DNA of 64,000 bases, from contig NZ_SODU01000001.1 in the NCBI RefSeq assembly GCF_004366075.1, forward strand, positions 310,001 to 374,000, read 5' to 3'. The notes beneath the pieces are model-generated. The model searched no databases. It had not been told where the DNA came from and worked only from the letters and a program-made list of their open reading frames with translations. Of the stretch, positions 8,784 to 17,888 are shown piece after piece. Each line of letters opens with the position of its first letter. Positions within the stretch are counted from its first letter, which is position 1. Made by a program: the position numbers and the translations under genes. Source of the DNA: Kribbella pratensis (GTDB lineage: Bacteria; Actinomycetota; Actinomycetes; Propionibacteriales; Kribbellaceae).

Positions 8784-10465
8784 TTCGCGAAACCTGCGAA
8801 CGCGGTGCGGATCACGCCGTCGGGGTAGACCTGGATGCCGAGCAGCTTCTTGGAGACCCCGGTCAGGTTGCGCTGGCGGTACATGTAGATGATCGGGTCG
8901 TCCTGCTGCAGCTTGGCGACGACCTCGCCGTACAGCTTCACGCGCTCGGCCTTGTCGGTGGCCTGGCGCGCGTCGGTGAGGAGCTTGTCGACGTCGGGGT
9001 TGCTGTAGCCGGAGACGTTCTGGCTGCCGGTGGTGCCGACGAAGTTGAAGATGTTCGCGTCCGGGTCGACCCGTCCCGACCAGCCGAGCTGCAGCAGCTC
9101 GAAGTCACCACGGTCCTGCTGGTCCAGCAGAGCGGCGTACTCGACCGGCTTGATGACCAGGTCGAACCCGCCCTCCTTCACCATGCCCTGCAACGCCTGC
9201 GCGAGCCGCAGACTGTCCGGGTTGTTCGACGTGATCATCTCGACCTTGTACGGCGTACTCACGCCGGCGTCGGCCAGCAACTGCTTGGCCTTCGCGGGAT
9301 CGTGCGCCGGGCACACCTGCGCCGCGTCCGACGTGAACTCGCTCTTCGGCGAGATCGGCGAACAGGCGACCGTGTTGAGCCCGTTGAAGATCGACTTCAC
9401 GAGCGCTTCCCGGTCGATCGCCAGCGCCAACGCCTGCCGTACCTTCGGGTCCTTCGCGATCGGGGTGTCGAGCTGCTTGGGCGGATTGCCGATCCCGTTG
9501 GCGTTACCGATGTTGATCGTCAGGCCCTGGTACCCGAGCGACTGCGACTGCAGCACGCTGACGCTGTCGTCCTTCTGCAGCGTCGGCGCGTCCTGCGACG
9601 ACAGCGAGTCCGCGACCTGCGCGTCCCCGGACTTCAGGTTCGCCGAGCGGATGCTGGAGTCGGTGATGATCCGGTACTCGATCGCGTCCAGGTGCACCTT
9701 GGCGGCGTCGTAGTACTGCGGGTCCTTGACGACCTTGATCGAGTTCTGCGCGACCCGGCTGGCGAACTTGAACGGGCCGACGCAAACCGGCGCGTTGGAG
9801 AAGTTCGCACCGAGCTTCGCGACGGCGGCCGGGCTCAGCACCATCCCGGCCCGGTCGGCCAGCGCTGCGGTCAGCGGGGCGAACGGCTTCGAGAGCTTGA
9901 TGACGACGGTCTTCGGGTCCGGCGTCTCGATCGAGGTGATCGGGCCGAGCTCGCTCTTGCGCGCCGAGCCGGCCAGCGTGAGATCGCGGTTCAGCGAGAT
10001 CTTGACCGCGTTCGAGTCGAACGTGCCGCCGTCGGCGAACTTCACGCCCTCCTTCAGCGGGATCGTCAGGCTGAGCCCGTCGGAGGAGATCGTCGGCAGT
10101 GCGGTCGCGAGCTGCGGGACCAGCTTGGCGTCCGGGCCGAGGTCGTACAGCTTCTCGCACATGGTGTGGAAGACGTACCGCGAGTACAGGCTGCGCGACA
10201 GCGTCGGGTCGAGCTTGTCCGGGTCGGCGGAGAGCGCGACGGTCAGCGTGCCGCCCTGCTTCACCTTCGCCGCGTCGGCGGCCTCGCCGAACACGTCCTG
10301 ACCGCCTGCCGACTGACCGGTCGACGGATTGTCGCCGCCGCTCGGCTCCACCGGCGAGCAGGCCGTCCCGACGAGGGCCACTGCAACGACGGCCGCGCCG
10401 ATCCCAGCCGCGGTACGACGGCGGGTGCCGGAGATGAAACGGTTCAGTGCGAGTCGACGAGTCAT
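8780..10465 (-). CDS. peptide/nickel-type ABC importer solute-binding lipoprotein (SBP family 5)
   Basis: 561 residues. An Arg-rich N-terminus and hydrophobic core end in a lipobox (VGTAC, Cys36), so the mature protein should be lipid-anchored on the outer face. The family-5 binding fold follows, with the early signature LDPTLSRSLYSRYVF and a low-complexity Ser/Gly linker after Cys36. This is the first gene of the import operon and captures the ligand, probably short or gamma-glutamyl peptides given the GGT homologue at the operon end (inference). The ATG is preceded by AGGAGCT. Confidence 0.92.
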   Translation of the reverse strand: MTRRLALNRFISGTRRRTAAGIGAAVVAVALVGTACSPVEPSGGDNPSTGQSAGGQDVFGEAADAAKVKQGGTLTVALSADPDKLDPTLSRSLYSRYVFHTMCEKLYDLGPDAKLVPQLATALPTISSDGLSLTIPLKEGVKFADGGTFDSNAVKISLNRDLTLAGSARKSELGPITSIETPDPKTVVIKLSKPFAPLTAALADRAGMVLSPAAVAKLGANFSNAPVCVGPFKFASRVAQNSIKVVKDPQYYDAAKVHLDAIEYRIITDSSIRSANLKSGDAQVADSLSSQDAPTLQKDDSVSVLQSQSLGYQGLTINIGNANGIGNPPKQLDTPIAKDPKVRQALALAIDREALVKSIFNGLNTVACSPISPKSEFTSDAAQVCPAHDPAKAKQLLADAGVSTPYKVEMITSNNPDSLRLAQALQGMVKEGGFDLVIKPVEYAALLDQQDRGDFELLQLGWSGRVDPDANIFNFVGTTGSQNVSGYSNPDVDKLLTDARQATDKAERVKLYGEVVAKLQQDDPIIYMYRQRNLTGVSKKLLGIQVYPDGVIRTAFAGFAK

Positions 10466-10507
10466 CGCGGTAGCTCCTGAGTAGGCGGGTTCCTGTCGAC
10501 TGTTTCA

Positions 10508-10515
10508 TGTATACA
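10508..10515. promoter_or_regulatory. candidate FCD-GntR operator
   Basis: TGTATACA is a perfect 8-bp palindrome about 43 bp upstream of the binding-lipoprotein start. FCD-type GntR proteins commonly bind sites of the form tGTnnnACa. The only GntR gene in the window lies at the far end of the same operon (2544-3230). Pairing the two is inference. Confidence 0.4.
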
Positions 10516-10595
10516 AGGCGGGTGCGCAAGTGATTCGGCGAGTTTGACTGAACCTTTTACGACCGCCCGCCGTACTTCGTTCAGGACCGCTCCGT

Positions 10596-10630
10596 GCCCG
10601 GGCCGACCCTCCCGTTGGGTCGGCCCGGGC
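10596..10630 (-). terminator. intrinsic terminator hairpin
   Basis: A perfect 14-bp stem (GCCCGGGCCGACCC with its complement) closes a 7-nt loop just downstream of the GNAT gene stop at 10642. There is no U-tract, which is common in actinobacterial terminators. It insulates the GNAT gene from the promoter region of the peptide operon. Confidence 0.8.
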
Positions 10631-10641
10631 CGTGGCGGTCG

Positions 10642-11142
10642 TCAGCCGGTGACCGGGAAGGTGAGGTTTCCGGCGGGTACTGCGTGGTTGCCGAGGGCGA
10701 GTGCCATCAGGTGCGGGCCGTCGTGCTGCGGGTGGTGGATGCCGAACTCGGTCGCCTGCCGGAAACCGAACCGCGGGTAGTAGTCCGCGTGGCCGAGGAC
10801 TACGACCGCGGGCTCGACGCGGTCACGCACCGCCGCCAAGGCGGCCCGCACAGCCGCCCCACCGGCCCCCTGTCGCTGGTACGCGGGCATCACGGCGACC
10901 GGGCTGAGCGACAGGACCGGTACGTCGTCGACGTGACAACGGCTGAGGATCGCGTAGGCGATCGGCTCGTCGTCGGACGTGGTGGCGACGAACGAGAGCC
11001 CGGGAATCCAGGCGACCGGGTCCGCGCGAAGCGCGTCCAGGAAGTCGACCTCGAACTGCCGGCCGAAGGCCTCGCGGGTCAGGGCGCGGAGAGGTTCGAT
11101 GTCGGACGGAGTCTCGACACGGGTGATCCAGGTGATGGACAA
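10642..11142 (-). CDS. GNAT family N-acetyltransferase (YhbS-like)
   Basis: 166 residues. The fold ends in a long beta-rich region typical of YhbS proteins. The acetyl-CoA loop is AYQRQGAGGAAVRAAL (about 88-103), and the stretch GHADYYPRFGFRQA matches the YhbS consensus (gxpxYYxRFGF). The start is TTG, preceded by AAAGGGA. It is expressed behind a short ORF and hairpin (11163-11234), which suggests regulated translation or attenuation. Substrate unknown. Confidence 0.85.
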   Translation of the reverse strand: MSITWITRVETPSDIEPLRALTREAFGRQFEVDFLDALRADPVAWIPGLSFVATTSDDEPIAYAILSRCHVDDVPVLSLSPVAVMPAYQRQGAGGAAVRAALAAVRDRVEPAVVVLGHADYYPRFGFRQATEFGIHHPQHDGPHLMALALGNHAVPAGNLTFPVTG

Positions 11143-11162
11143 CGGAGGTCCCTTTCGGAGGT

Positions 11163-11228
11163 TCAGCGGATGAGTTGAATGACCGATGGCGCCGCGGGAC
11201 GTGCCGCAGCGCAGGCCGGCGCGGTCAT
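11163..11228 (-). CDS. 21-residue leader peptide upstream of the GNAT gene
   Basis: An ATG with a very strong ribosome-binding site (GGAGGAGGT, 6 nt spacing) opens a 21-codon ORF (MTAPACAAARPAAPSVIQLI then R), ending 20 nt before the acetyltransferase start. The strong ribosome site and lack of any other gene on this stretch argue that it is translated. The ORF is flanked by an inverted repeat (see the hairpin entry), so its translation would change RNA folding ahead of the GNAT gene. It resembles uORF leaders of regulated actinobacterial genes. The inducing signal is unknown. Confidence 0.5.
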   Translation of the reverse strand: MTAPACAAARPAAPSVIQLIR

Positions 11229-11234
11229 CAACTC
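11172..11234 (-). promoter_or_regulatory. leader hairpin enclosing the short ORF
   Basis: GAGTTGATGACCG at the leader ORF start pairs with CGGTCATTCAACTC at its end (13 pairs with one bulged base), with a 36-nt GC-rich loop between. The stem would cover the leader start codon and abut its ribosome-binding site, an arrangement suited to translational or attenuation control of the GNAT gene. Confidence 0.45.
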
Positions 11235-11324
11235 ACCTCCTCCTGCTCCGAAGTCGTGACCAACTTTAACCGAGCGTGAGGCGTCTATCACCTCGAATTC
11301 GTCAAGCTGAACAAGGGGTCTTCA

Positions 11325-11990
11325 GTGAACGTGAATCGCAAGCATGCAGGCAGTTGGAGAAGGTATGCCCTGGGGGCAGGCGCGGTCGCCGCACTCCTCA
11401 CAACCGCCGCGTGCGGGTCCGCCAACGCGTCGGACGGCAGCAAGCCCTCGGACCAGCAGAGTACGACGACCTCGGCGAGCGCAACGACCTCGTCGAGCCC
11501 GGTGAAGCCGGTGACGGCGCCTCCGTCGAAGAAGCCCACCGGCGACTCCAGCGTCGACCTGTGCACCATGACGGACCTGACCTTCACGGTCACGAACTAC
11601 GACGCGCGGGGCGAAGAGGTCCGGCACCTCATGCTCGTGGCCACCAACAAGAGCGCCAAGAAGTGCGACGTACAGAACTATCCCGAGGTCACGCTCGGCA
11701 ACGCCAAGAGCTACGCCCCGGTCAAGGAGGGGACCAACCCCGATGAAGCGGTCGCCCTCGCTCCCGGAGCGAAGGCCTACGCGGGCGTGCTCGCCACCGG
11801 CGGCCAGATGGACACTTATCCCGTGAAGTTCATGACTGTCGGCCTCGGCAGCCCAGGCGGCGAGGCCGAGGCGGAGAAGCCGGTCAGGGTGAAGATGCCT
11901 GTCACCTCGTTCGAGGCCGACGACGGCCAGCGCGTCACGTACTGGGCGGGCACCGAGGGCCTCGCCATGCGTCCCGTCACCGAGTCCTGA
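11325..11990 (+). CDS. secreted lipoprotein with DUF4232-like domain
   Basis: 221 residues. The N-terminal signal ends in lipobox TTAAC (Cys30), followed by a Ser/Thr/Pro-rich linker to about residue 75 and then a compact beta-rich domain of about 140 residues. The pattern LTFTVTN, LMLVATNKSAKKC and the Cys pair suggest DUF4232, common in actinobacterial lipoproteins and of unknown function. Start GTG with AAGGGG upstream. It converges on the SWIM gene with a 3-bp gap. Confidence 0.75.
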   Translation: MNVNRKHAGSWRRYALGAGAVAALLTTAACGSANASDGSKPSDQQSTTTSASATTSSSPVKPVTAPPSKKPTGDSSVDLCTMTDLTFTVTNYDARGEEVRHLMLVATNKSAKKCDVQNYPEVTLGNAKSYAPVKEGTNPDEAVALAPGAKAYAGVLATGGQMDTYPVKFMTVGLGSPGGEAEAEKPVRVKMPVTSFEADDGQRVTYWAGTEGLAMRPVTES

Positions 11991-11993
11991 CGC

Positions 11994-13154
11994 TTACCAC
12001 TCGACGACCAGCGGATCCCTGGACGGCGTACCGGCCGGGATCCAGACCTCGTCGACGAGCCGGTACGGATGCCAGCGGCCGTCCCGGTCGAGGCGGAGCT
12101 GCGTGTCGGCGCCCAGCGTCAACCGGTTCGCCGACGTGCTGATGGTCAGGTCGTCGGCCGCGGCGAGCAGCTCCGTCCGCGCTCGGTTGAGCTCGGCAGG
12201 GTCGGGCGTCCAGGTGTGCTCGAGTACGTCGAGACCGGCCGCGCCGCCGTACTGCCAGGCTTGGATGCCGGGGGCAAGGTTCCGTCCGGTCGACTCGGTC
12301 AGCGCCGGGACGAGTTGCGGGAAGTCCGTCGCGAGGCGGACGGCGTCCTGCCATTCGTCGAGGGGCCGCGGTTCGGCGGTGCCGTGGAGGAGCGCGTTGA
12401 GGATCGATCGGGCGCGGCGGGCGGCATCGAGCACGAGCAACTGGAGCACCTGCGGCCCGAGGTCGCCGGGTGGCTCGATCCCCGCCACCGCGAGCTCGTC
12501 GAGACCAACGCGCGCGGGGAGCTCCGGTGGCTCGGGCAGATCGCCGGGAGTGCCGGCCAGTACGTCGGTGACGGCAACGCCCGCCTCGACGGGCTGGGCC
12601 GACGAGGCCTGCAGTTCGTCGAGCAGCGCCTCGCGGGTGCGGCCGCGGAGGAGCAGCAGCACGAACGGATCGGCGTCGAGGAGCCAGGCGACCTGGTAGC
12701 ACAGGGCGGCTGCGTGCAGGCAGGGGAGTTCCCAGGCGTCGCACGTACAGCTCGGATCGAGATCGCCGATGCCCGGCAGCAGGGTGACACCGGCGTCGGA
12801 CGCTGCTTCGACCAGCTTGTGCGGCATCTCGCCGTCGAGCAACGCCGCGATGTGACCGGCGCGCGCCGCGACCTGCTCGTGGAACCTGTGCCAGTCGTCA
12901 TCGCTCAACTGGTCGACGTGGACCACGGCCTCGTACGTGTCCTCGGGCGAGTAGACAGTAGCTGCGATCCGTCCGGGGCTGACAGTGATCGTGCCGACCT
13001 GGCCGGAGTTCGCGTACCGGCGGCCCTTCTTGAGCTGACCGTTGTCCAGCGACGTGTCCTCCATCGCCTGCACCCAGGCCCTGGCCCACCACGACCGGCC
13101 CCGGGTACTGCGGTGTTGGGCCGCGAAGGCCGGGAAGCCTTGTGCCTCGGTCAT
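11994..13154 (-). CDS. SWIM zinc-finger protein
   Basis: 386 residues. The SWIM motif CTCDAWELPCLHAAALC (CxC...CxH, about 135-151) should bind zinc and DNA or protein. The N-terminus (TRGRSWWARAWVQAMED) is typical of bacterial SWIM proteins encoded beside SNF2 helicases. No catalytic motif is visible. The start lies 4 bp inside the end of the helicase gene, so the two are coupled and probably work as one complex. The biological role of this bacterial pair is not established. Confidence 0.85.
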   Translation of the reverse strand: MTEAQGFPAFAAQHRSTRGRSWWARAWVQAMEDTSLDNGQLKKGRRYANSGQVGTITVSPGRIAATVYSPEDTYEAVVHVDQLSDDDWHRFHEQVAARAGHIAALLDGEMPHKLVEAASDAGVTLLPGIGDLDPSCTCDAWELPCLHAAALCYQVAWLLDADPFVLLLLRGRTREALLDELQASSAQPVEAGVAVTDVLAGTPGDLPEPPELPARVGLDELAVAGIEPPGDLGPQVLQLLVLDAARRARSILNALLHGTAEPRPLDEWQDAVRLATDFPQLVPALTESTGRNLAPGIQAWQYGGAAGLDVLEHTWTPDPAELNRARTELLAAADDLTISTSANRLTLGADTQLRLDRDGRWHPYRLVDEVWIPAGTPSRDPLVVEW

Positions 13155-15955
13155 CGCGCACCTCCCCGCAGCTCGACCAGATCGGCCAGTTCGGCGTCGG
13201 AGAGCTCAGTCAGCGCGGCTTCGCCTCCGGACAGCACGGCCTCGGCCAGCTCCCGTTTGGCGGCGAGCATGCCGGCGATCCGGTCCTCGATGGTGCCTTC
13301 GGCAATCAACCGGTGAACCTGCACCGGCCGGGTCTGCCCGATCCGGTACGCCCGGTCGGTCGCCTGGTCCTCGACCGCGGGGTTCCACCAGCGGTCGAAG
13401 TGCACGACGTGATCCGCGCGGGTCAGGTTCAGCCCGGTCCCGGCCGCCTTCAACGACAGCAGGAACACGCGCACCTCGCCGGCCTGGAACCGGTCGACCA
13501 TCTCCTCACGCCGCGCGACCGGCGTACCGCCGTGCAGCAACTGGGTCGGGATGCCGCGGTCGGCGAGATGCCGTTCGAGCAGTCGCGCCATCGCGACGTA
13601 CTGCGTGAAGATGAGCACGGCGCCGTCCTCGGCGACGATCGTCTCGAGCAGCTCGTCGAGCAGTTCGAGTTTGCCCGAGCGACCGGTCAGCCGCGCGTCG
13701 CCGGGCTCCTTCAGGTACTGCGCGGGGTGGTTGCAGATCTGCTTCAACCCGGTCAGGAGCTTCACGATCAGCCCGCGCCGCGCCATCCGGTCGCTCGCCT
13801 GGACCTCCGCCATCAGCTCGCGGACCGTTGCCTCGTACAACACAACCTGCTCGCGGGTCAGCGACACCGCCTGGTCCGTCTCGGTCTTCGGCGGCAGCTC
13901 GGGCGCGATCCCCGGATCGGACTTCTTCCGGCGGAGCAGGAACGGTTTGACGAGCTTCGCGAGCCGCGCCGCGACCTCCTCGTCCTTGTCCGCCTCGATC
14001 GGCTGCGCCCACTGGTTCCGGAACGACCCGAGCCGGCCGAGCAGCCCGGGCGTCGTCCAGTCGAGGATCGCCCACAGCTCGGACAGATTGTTCTCCACCG
14101 GCGTACCGGTCAGCGCGACCCGCGCCTTGGCCGGAACGGTCCGCAGCGCCTTCGCCGTACCCGAAGACGGGTTCTTCACATGCTGCGCCTCATCCGCAAC
14201 CACGAGCGCCCACGGATGCTCGGCCAGCCGTACGGCGTCACGCCGCAGCGTCCCGTACGTCGTCAGCACGAAACCTTCCCGTGCCTCGTCGAGCGAACGG
14301 GACGTGCCGTGGAAGCGGCGTACTGGCGTGCCCGGAGCGAAGCGCTGCACCTCCCGCTCCCAGTTGCCGAGCAGGGAAGCCGGGCACACGACCAGCGTCG
14401 GACCGGCGGTGTCGGCGGACTGCTGGCGGTGCAGGTGCAGCGAGATGAGCGTGATCGTCTTGCCGAGGCCCATGTCGTCGGCGAGGCAGCCGCCGAGACC
14501 GAGCGACGTCATCCGGGACAGCCACCGCAGGCCGCGCAGCTGGTAGTCGCGGAGGGTCGCCTGCAGTCCGGCCGGCGCTTCGATCGGCTCGTCGGCGCGA
14601 TCCGGGTCGGCGATCTTGGCGCGCAGGTCGTCGAGCCACTTGGTCGGGGTGACGGCGATCTGGCGTCCGTCGATCTCGGTGGTCCCGGTGAGGGCTGCGC
14701 CGAGGGCGTCGATCGCGGTGACGGGTTTGAGGATGCGTTCGCGGGCCTTGCGGGCGAGCTCGGGATCGATCAGCATCCACTGGTCCCGGAGCCGCACGAC
14801 CGGGCGGGTCGCCTCCGCGAGCCGGTCGAGCTCGGCCTCGGTCAGCGGGTCGTCGCCGAGTGCAACCTGCCAGCTGAAATCGAGGGTGCGGTCGCCGCCG
14901 AAGAAGCCCGGGAGATCGCTGGGCGGCCCGTCGGCCGAGGTGATCGCCGCGCGTGCCGTGAGTTCCCGGCCGAGGCTGCGTGGCCAGTGCAGGTCCACGC
15001 CTGCTGCGGCGAGCCGCTGTGCGGAACCGGCCAGCAGTTCGGCGATCTCTTCGTCCGCGAGGTCCATGCGGTCCGGTACGGCGGAGTCGAGCAGGCGGCC
15101 GAGTGGTTGCCAGACGCGTGCCGCGCGGCGGATCGCCAGTGTGGCGTCGATCCGTGCTCGCGGTCCGAAACCGGGAACGTCGTCGGACCAGACATCGTCG
15201 GCGTCTCTGACGAGGGTTGGGTCCTTGAGGCTGTGCAGTTGGACCGCGGCGCTGAAGGCGAGTGAGTCGGCCAGCTCGATGCGGAGCGAGATCCGTACGC
15301 CGGTGTCCAGTCCGGCCGAGACTTCGTCGGCCCAGGTCCGCAGACGCTCGGCGCGCTGGGGCGCGGTCGCGGTGAAGAGGTTGGTCTGATGTGCCTTCGC
15401 TGCGGCGGGGGAGCGAGGCATGCCGTCGGCCACGGCATCCAGAAACTCCCGCAACAGCTCCTCAGCAACAGGAACCCGCACCTCACCTTGAGAAGAGTTG
15501 GTGAGTGGGAGTGCTCGGGCTGAGGCGGGCATTGCTTCGGCGAGGGTGAGGAGGCGGGTGACGTCGTCGGGATCGAGCGGGCCGACCCGCCAGGCGTCGT
15601 GACCGTCGGGGGTGACGCCGGGCAGGAGTTTGCCGCGGGCAACCAGTTGGAGGGCGACCAGGGAGGCGCCACCCCAGAAGGCCGCCGACGGGTGCGCCCC
15701 AGGCGCCCGCCGCATCCGCCCGAGGATCGGAACGGCCTCCGCTACCGGCAACTCGACGGCGCGGACGCCACCGCCTCCCGCCGCCGGTCCAGCGGGGGAG
15801 TCCGCGGCGACCAGGTCCAGCTCCACCTGGTCGCCGACCCCGAGGGGGAGTGGGCCGCCGTCCGGATCCCAGAACGCCACGCGACTTGCCCGTGGTGGAT
15901 CAGCCGGCCGGAAAACCACCGCACACCCAGCCAGCTCCTGTCCCGTGCCCACCAA
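13151..15955 (-). CDS. SNF2-family helicase/ATPase (HepA-like)
   Basis: 934 residues. The N-terminal 440 residues resemble the extension of bacterial SNF2 proteins. The ATPase core follows: Walker A DDMGLGKT, motif II DEAQH, motif III LTGTPVENNLSELW, and C-terminal motif VI QATDRAYRIGQ. Such proteins use ATP to translocate on duplex DNA and remodel bound proteins. The TTG start was chosen because GGAAGG lies 8 nt upstream; a GTG follows one codon later. It is cotranscribed with the SWIM protein. Confidence 0.92.
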   Translation of the reverse strand: MVGTGQELAGCAVVFRPADPPRASRVAFWDPDGGPLPLGVGDQVELDLVAADSPAGPAAGGGGVRAVELPVAEAVPILGRMRRAPGAHPSAAFWGGASLVALQLVARGKLLPGVTPDGHDAWRVGPLDPDDVTRLLTLAEAMPASARALPLTNSSQGEVRVPVAEELLREFLDAVADGMPRSPAAAKAHQTNLFTATAPQRAERLRTWADEVSAGLDTGVRISLRIELADSLAFSAAVQLHSLKDPTLVRDADDVWSDDVPGFGPRARIDATLAIRRAARVWQPLGRLLDSAVPDRMDLADEEIAELLAGSAQRLAAAGVDLHWPRSLGRELTARAAITSADGPPSDLPGFFGGDRTLDFSWQVALGDDPLTEAELDRLAEATRPVVRLRDQWMLIDPELARKARERILKPVTAIDALGAALTGTTEIDGRQIAVTPTKWLDDLRAKIADPDRADEPIEAPAGLQATLRDYQLRGLRWLSRMTSLGLGGCLADDMGLGKTITLISLHLHRQQSADTAGPTLVVCPASLLGNWEREVQRFAPGTPVRRFHGTSRSLDEAREGFVLTTYGTLRRDAVRLAEHPWALVVADEAQHVKNPSSGTAKALRTVPAKARVALTGTPVENNLSELWAILDWTTPGLLGRLGSFRNQWAQPIEADKDEEVAARLAKLVKPFLLRRKKSDPGIAPELPPKTETDQAVSLTREQVVLYEATVRELMAEVQASDRMARRGLIVKLLTGLKQICNHPAQYLKEPGDARLTGRSGKLELLDELLETIVAEDGAVLIFTQYVAMARLLERHLADRGIPTQLLHGGTPVARREEMVDRFQAGEVRVFLLSLKAAGTGLNLTRADHVVHFDRWWNPAVEDQATDRAYRIGQTRPVQVHRLIAEGTIEDRIAGMLAAKRELAEAVLSGGEAALTELSDAELADLVELRGGAR

Positions 15956-15995
15956 CCCGACGACCTTCCACTCGCTACGGACAACAACAAGAAAA

Positions 15996-17888
15996 TCAGA
16001 CCGGAAGCACTTCGGCGCCTTCCGTCCCGGGCTGCTCGAACTGGGTCCGGTGCAGTTCCTCGTACCGTCCGGCCGCCGCGAGGAGATCCGCGTGCGTGCC
16101 GCGTTCGACGATCCGCCCGTCCTCGACCACGAGGATCTGGTCGGCGGCCCGGATGGTCGACAAGCGGTGCGCGATGACCACCGCCGTACGTCCGGAAAGC
16201 GCCTCGGTCAGCGCTGCCTGCACCGCGGCCTCGTTCGTCGAGTCCAGCGCCGCGGTCGCCTCGTCGAGGATGACCACCCGCGGCTGCGCGAGCAGCAACC
16301 GTGCGATCGTCAACCGCTGCCGCTCACCACCCGACAGCCGGTACCCACGCTCACCCACGACCGTGTCCAGCTGATCAGGCAGCGACCGGATCAACTCACC
16401 CAGCCGGGCACGCTCCAGCGCGTCCCACAGATCGTCCTCGGTGGCCTCGGGACGCGCGAGCAGCAGGTTCTCCCGGATCGAGTCGTGGAACAGGTGCCCG
16501 TCCTGCGTGACCATGCCGAGTGTCTCCCGCAACGACTCCGCGGACACATCCCGTACGTCGACCCCGGCGAGCTTCACGGAGCCCGAGTCCACGTCGTACA
16601 ACCGCGGAATCAGCTGCGCGATCGTCGACTTTCCGGCACCCGACGAGCCGACGAGCGCGACCATCTGCCCGGGCTCGGCGCGGAACGAGACGTCGTGCAG
16701 CACCTCGACGCCACCGCGGGTGTCCAGCTTCGCGACCTCCTCGAGCGACGCCAGCGACACCTTGTCCGCCGACGGGTACGCGAAGCTGACGCCGGAGAAC
16801 TCCACCGCCACCGGACCCTCGGGCACTCGTCCCGCGTCCGGCTTGTCCTTGATCAGCGGCTCCAGGTCCAGCACCTCGAAGACCCGCTCGAAACTCACCA
16901 GAGCGGTCATCACCTCGAGCCGCGCACTCGCGAGCGCGGTCAGCGGCGAGTACAGCCGGGTGAGCAGCAATGCCATCGAGACGACCGCGCCCGCGTCGAG
17001 CTGGTCACGCAACGCGTAGAACCCGCCCAGCCCGTAAACGACTGCCAGCGCGAGCGCGGACACCAGCGTGAGCGAGGTGACGAAGATCCATTGCACCATC
17101 GCGGTCCGGACACCGATGTCGCGCACGCGGCGTGCCCGGATCGCGAACTCGAGGGACTCGCGAGCCGGCCGTCCGAACAGCTTCACCAGCGTCGCACCGG
17201 GCGCCGAGAACCGCTCGGTCATCTGGGTGCTCATGGTCGCGTTGTAGTCCGCCGCTTCGCGTTGCAGCCCGGCCAGCTTCCTCCCGATCCGGCGCGCGGG
17301 CACGACGAAGACCGGCAGGATGACCAGCGCGAGCAGGGTGATCTGCCACGACACGCCGAGCATCACGACCAGCGTCAGCACGAGCATCACCAGGTTGCTG
17401 ACGACACCGGACAGCGTGTCGCTGAACGCCCGCTGCGCACCGATCACGTCGTTGTTCAGCCGGGAGACCAGCGCGCCGGTCCGCGTCCGGGTGAAGAACG
17501 CGATCGGCATCCGCTGGATGTGGTCGAACACGGCGGTCCGCAGATCGAGGATCAGTCCCTCGCCGATGCTCGCGGACAGCCAACGGGTGAGCATGCTCAG
17601 CCCGGCCTCCGCGACCGCGATGGCCGCGATCAGCAGGGACAGTTGCAGCACGACGCTGAAGGCCTTGCCGCCGACGATCGCGTCGACCACTCGCCCGGCC
17701 AGCACCGGCGTGGCGACGGCGAGCACGGCACCGCCGATGCTCAGCACCAGGAACGAGACCAGATACCGCCGGTGGGGCCGGGCGAAGGCAAGGATCCGTC
17801 GCAAGGTGGCTCGGGAGAAGGGTCTCTTCTCGTCCTGGGCGTGCATCGCGTGGTAGAGCGAGTTCCACGCGGTCATTTCCATACTCAC
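15996..17888 (-). CDS. multidrug-type ABC exporter, fused permease-ATPase
   Basis: About 630 residues: six membrane helices (about 35-330) and one nucleotide-binding domain with Walker A GSSGAGKST, signature LSGGERQRL and Walker B VVILDEATAALD, so it likely works as a homodimer. The GTG start was preferred because GGAG lies 7 nt upstream; an ATG two codons later is possible. It is divergent from a TetR gene with a 13-bp palindrome between, which is the usual layout of a self-regulated efflux locus. Substrate unknown. Confidence 0.9.
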   Translation of the reverse strand: MSMEMTAWNSLYHAMHAQDEKRPFSRATLRRILAFARPHRRYLVSFLVLSIGGAVLAVATPVLAGRVVDAIVGGKAFSVVLQLSLLIAAIAVAEAGLSMLTRWLSASIGEGLILDLRTAVFDHIQRMPIAFFTRTRTGALVSRLNNDVIGAQRAFSDTLSGVVSNLVMLVLTLVVMLGVSWQITLLALVILPVFVVPARRIGRKLAGLQREAADYNATMSTQMTERFSAPGATLVKLFGRPARESLEFAIRARRVRDIGVRTAMVQWIFVTSLTLVSALALAVVYGLGGFYALRDQLDAGAVVSMALLLTRLYSPLTALASARLEVMTALVSFERVFEVLDLEPLIKDKPDAGRVPEGPVAVEFSGVSFAYPSADKVSLASLEEVAKLDTRGGVEVLHDVSFRAEPGQMVALVGSSGAGKSTIAQLIPRLYDVDSGSVKLAGVDVRDVSAESLRETLGMVTQDGHLFHDSIRENLLLARPEATEDDLWDALERARLGELIRSLPDQLDTVVGERGYRLSGGERQRLTIARLLLAQPRVVILDEATAALDSTNEAAVQAALTEALSGRTAVVIAHRLSTIRAADQILVVEDGRIVERGTHADLLAAAGRYEELHRTQFEQPGTEGAEVLPV

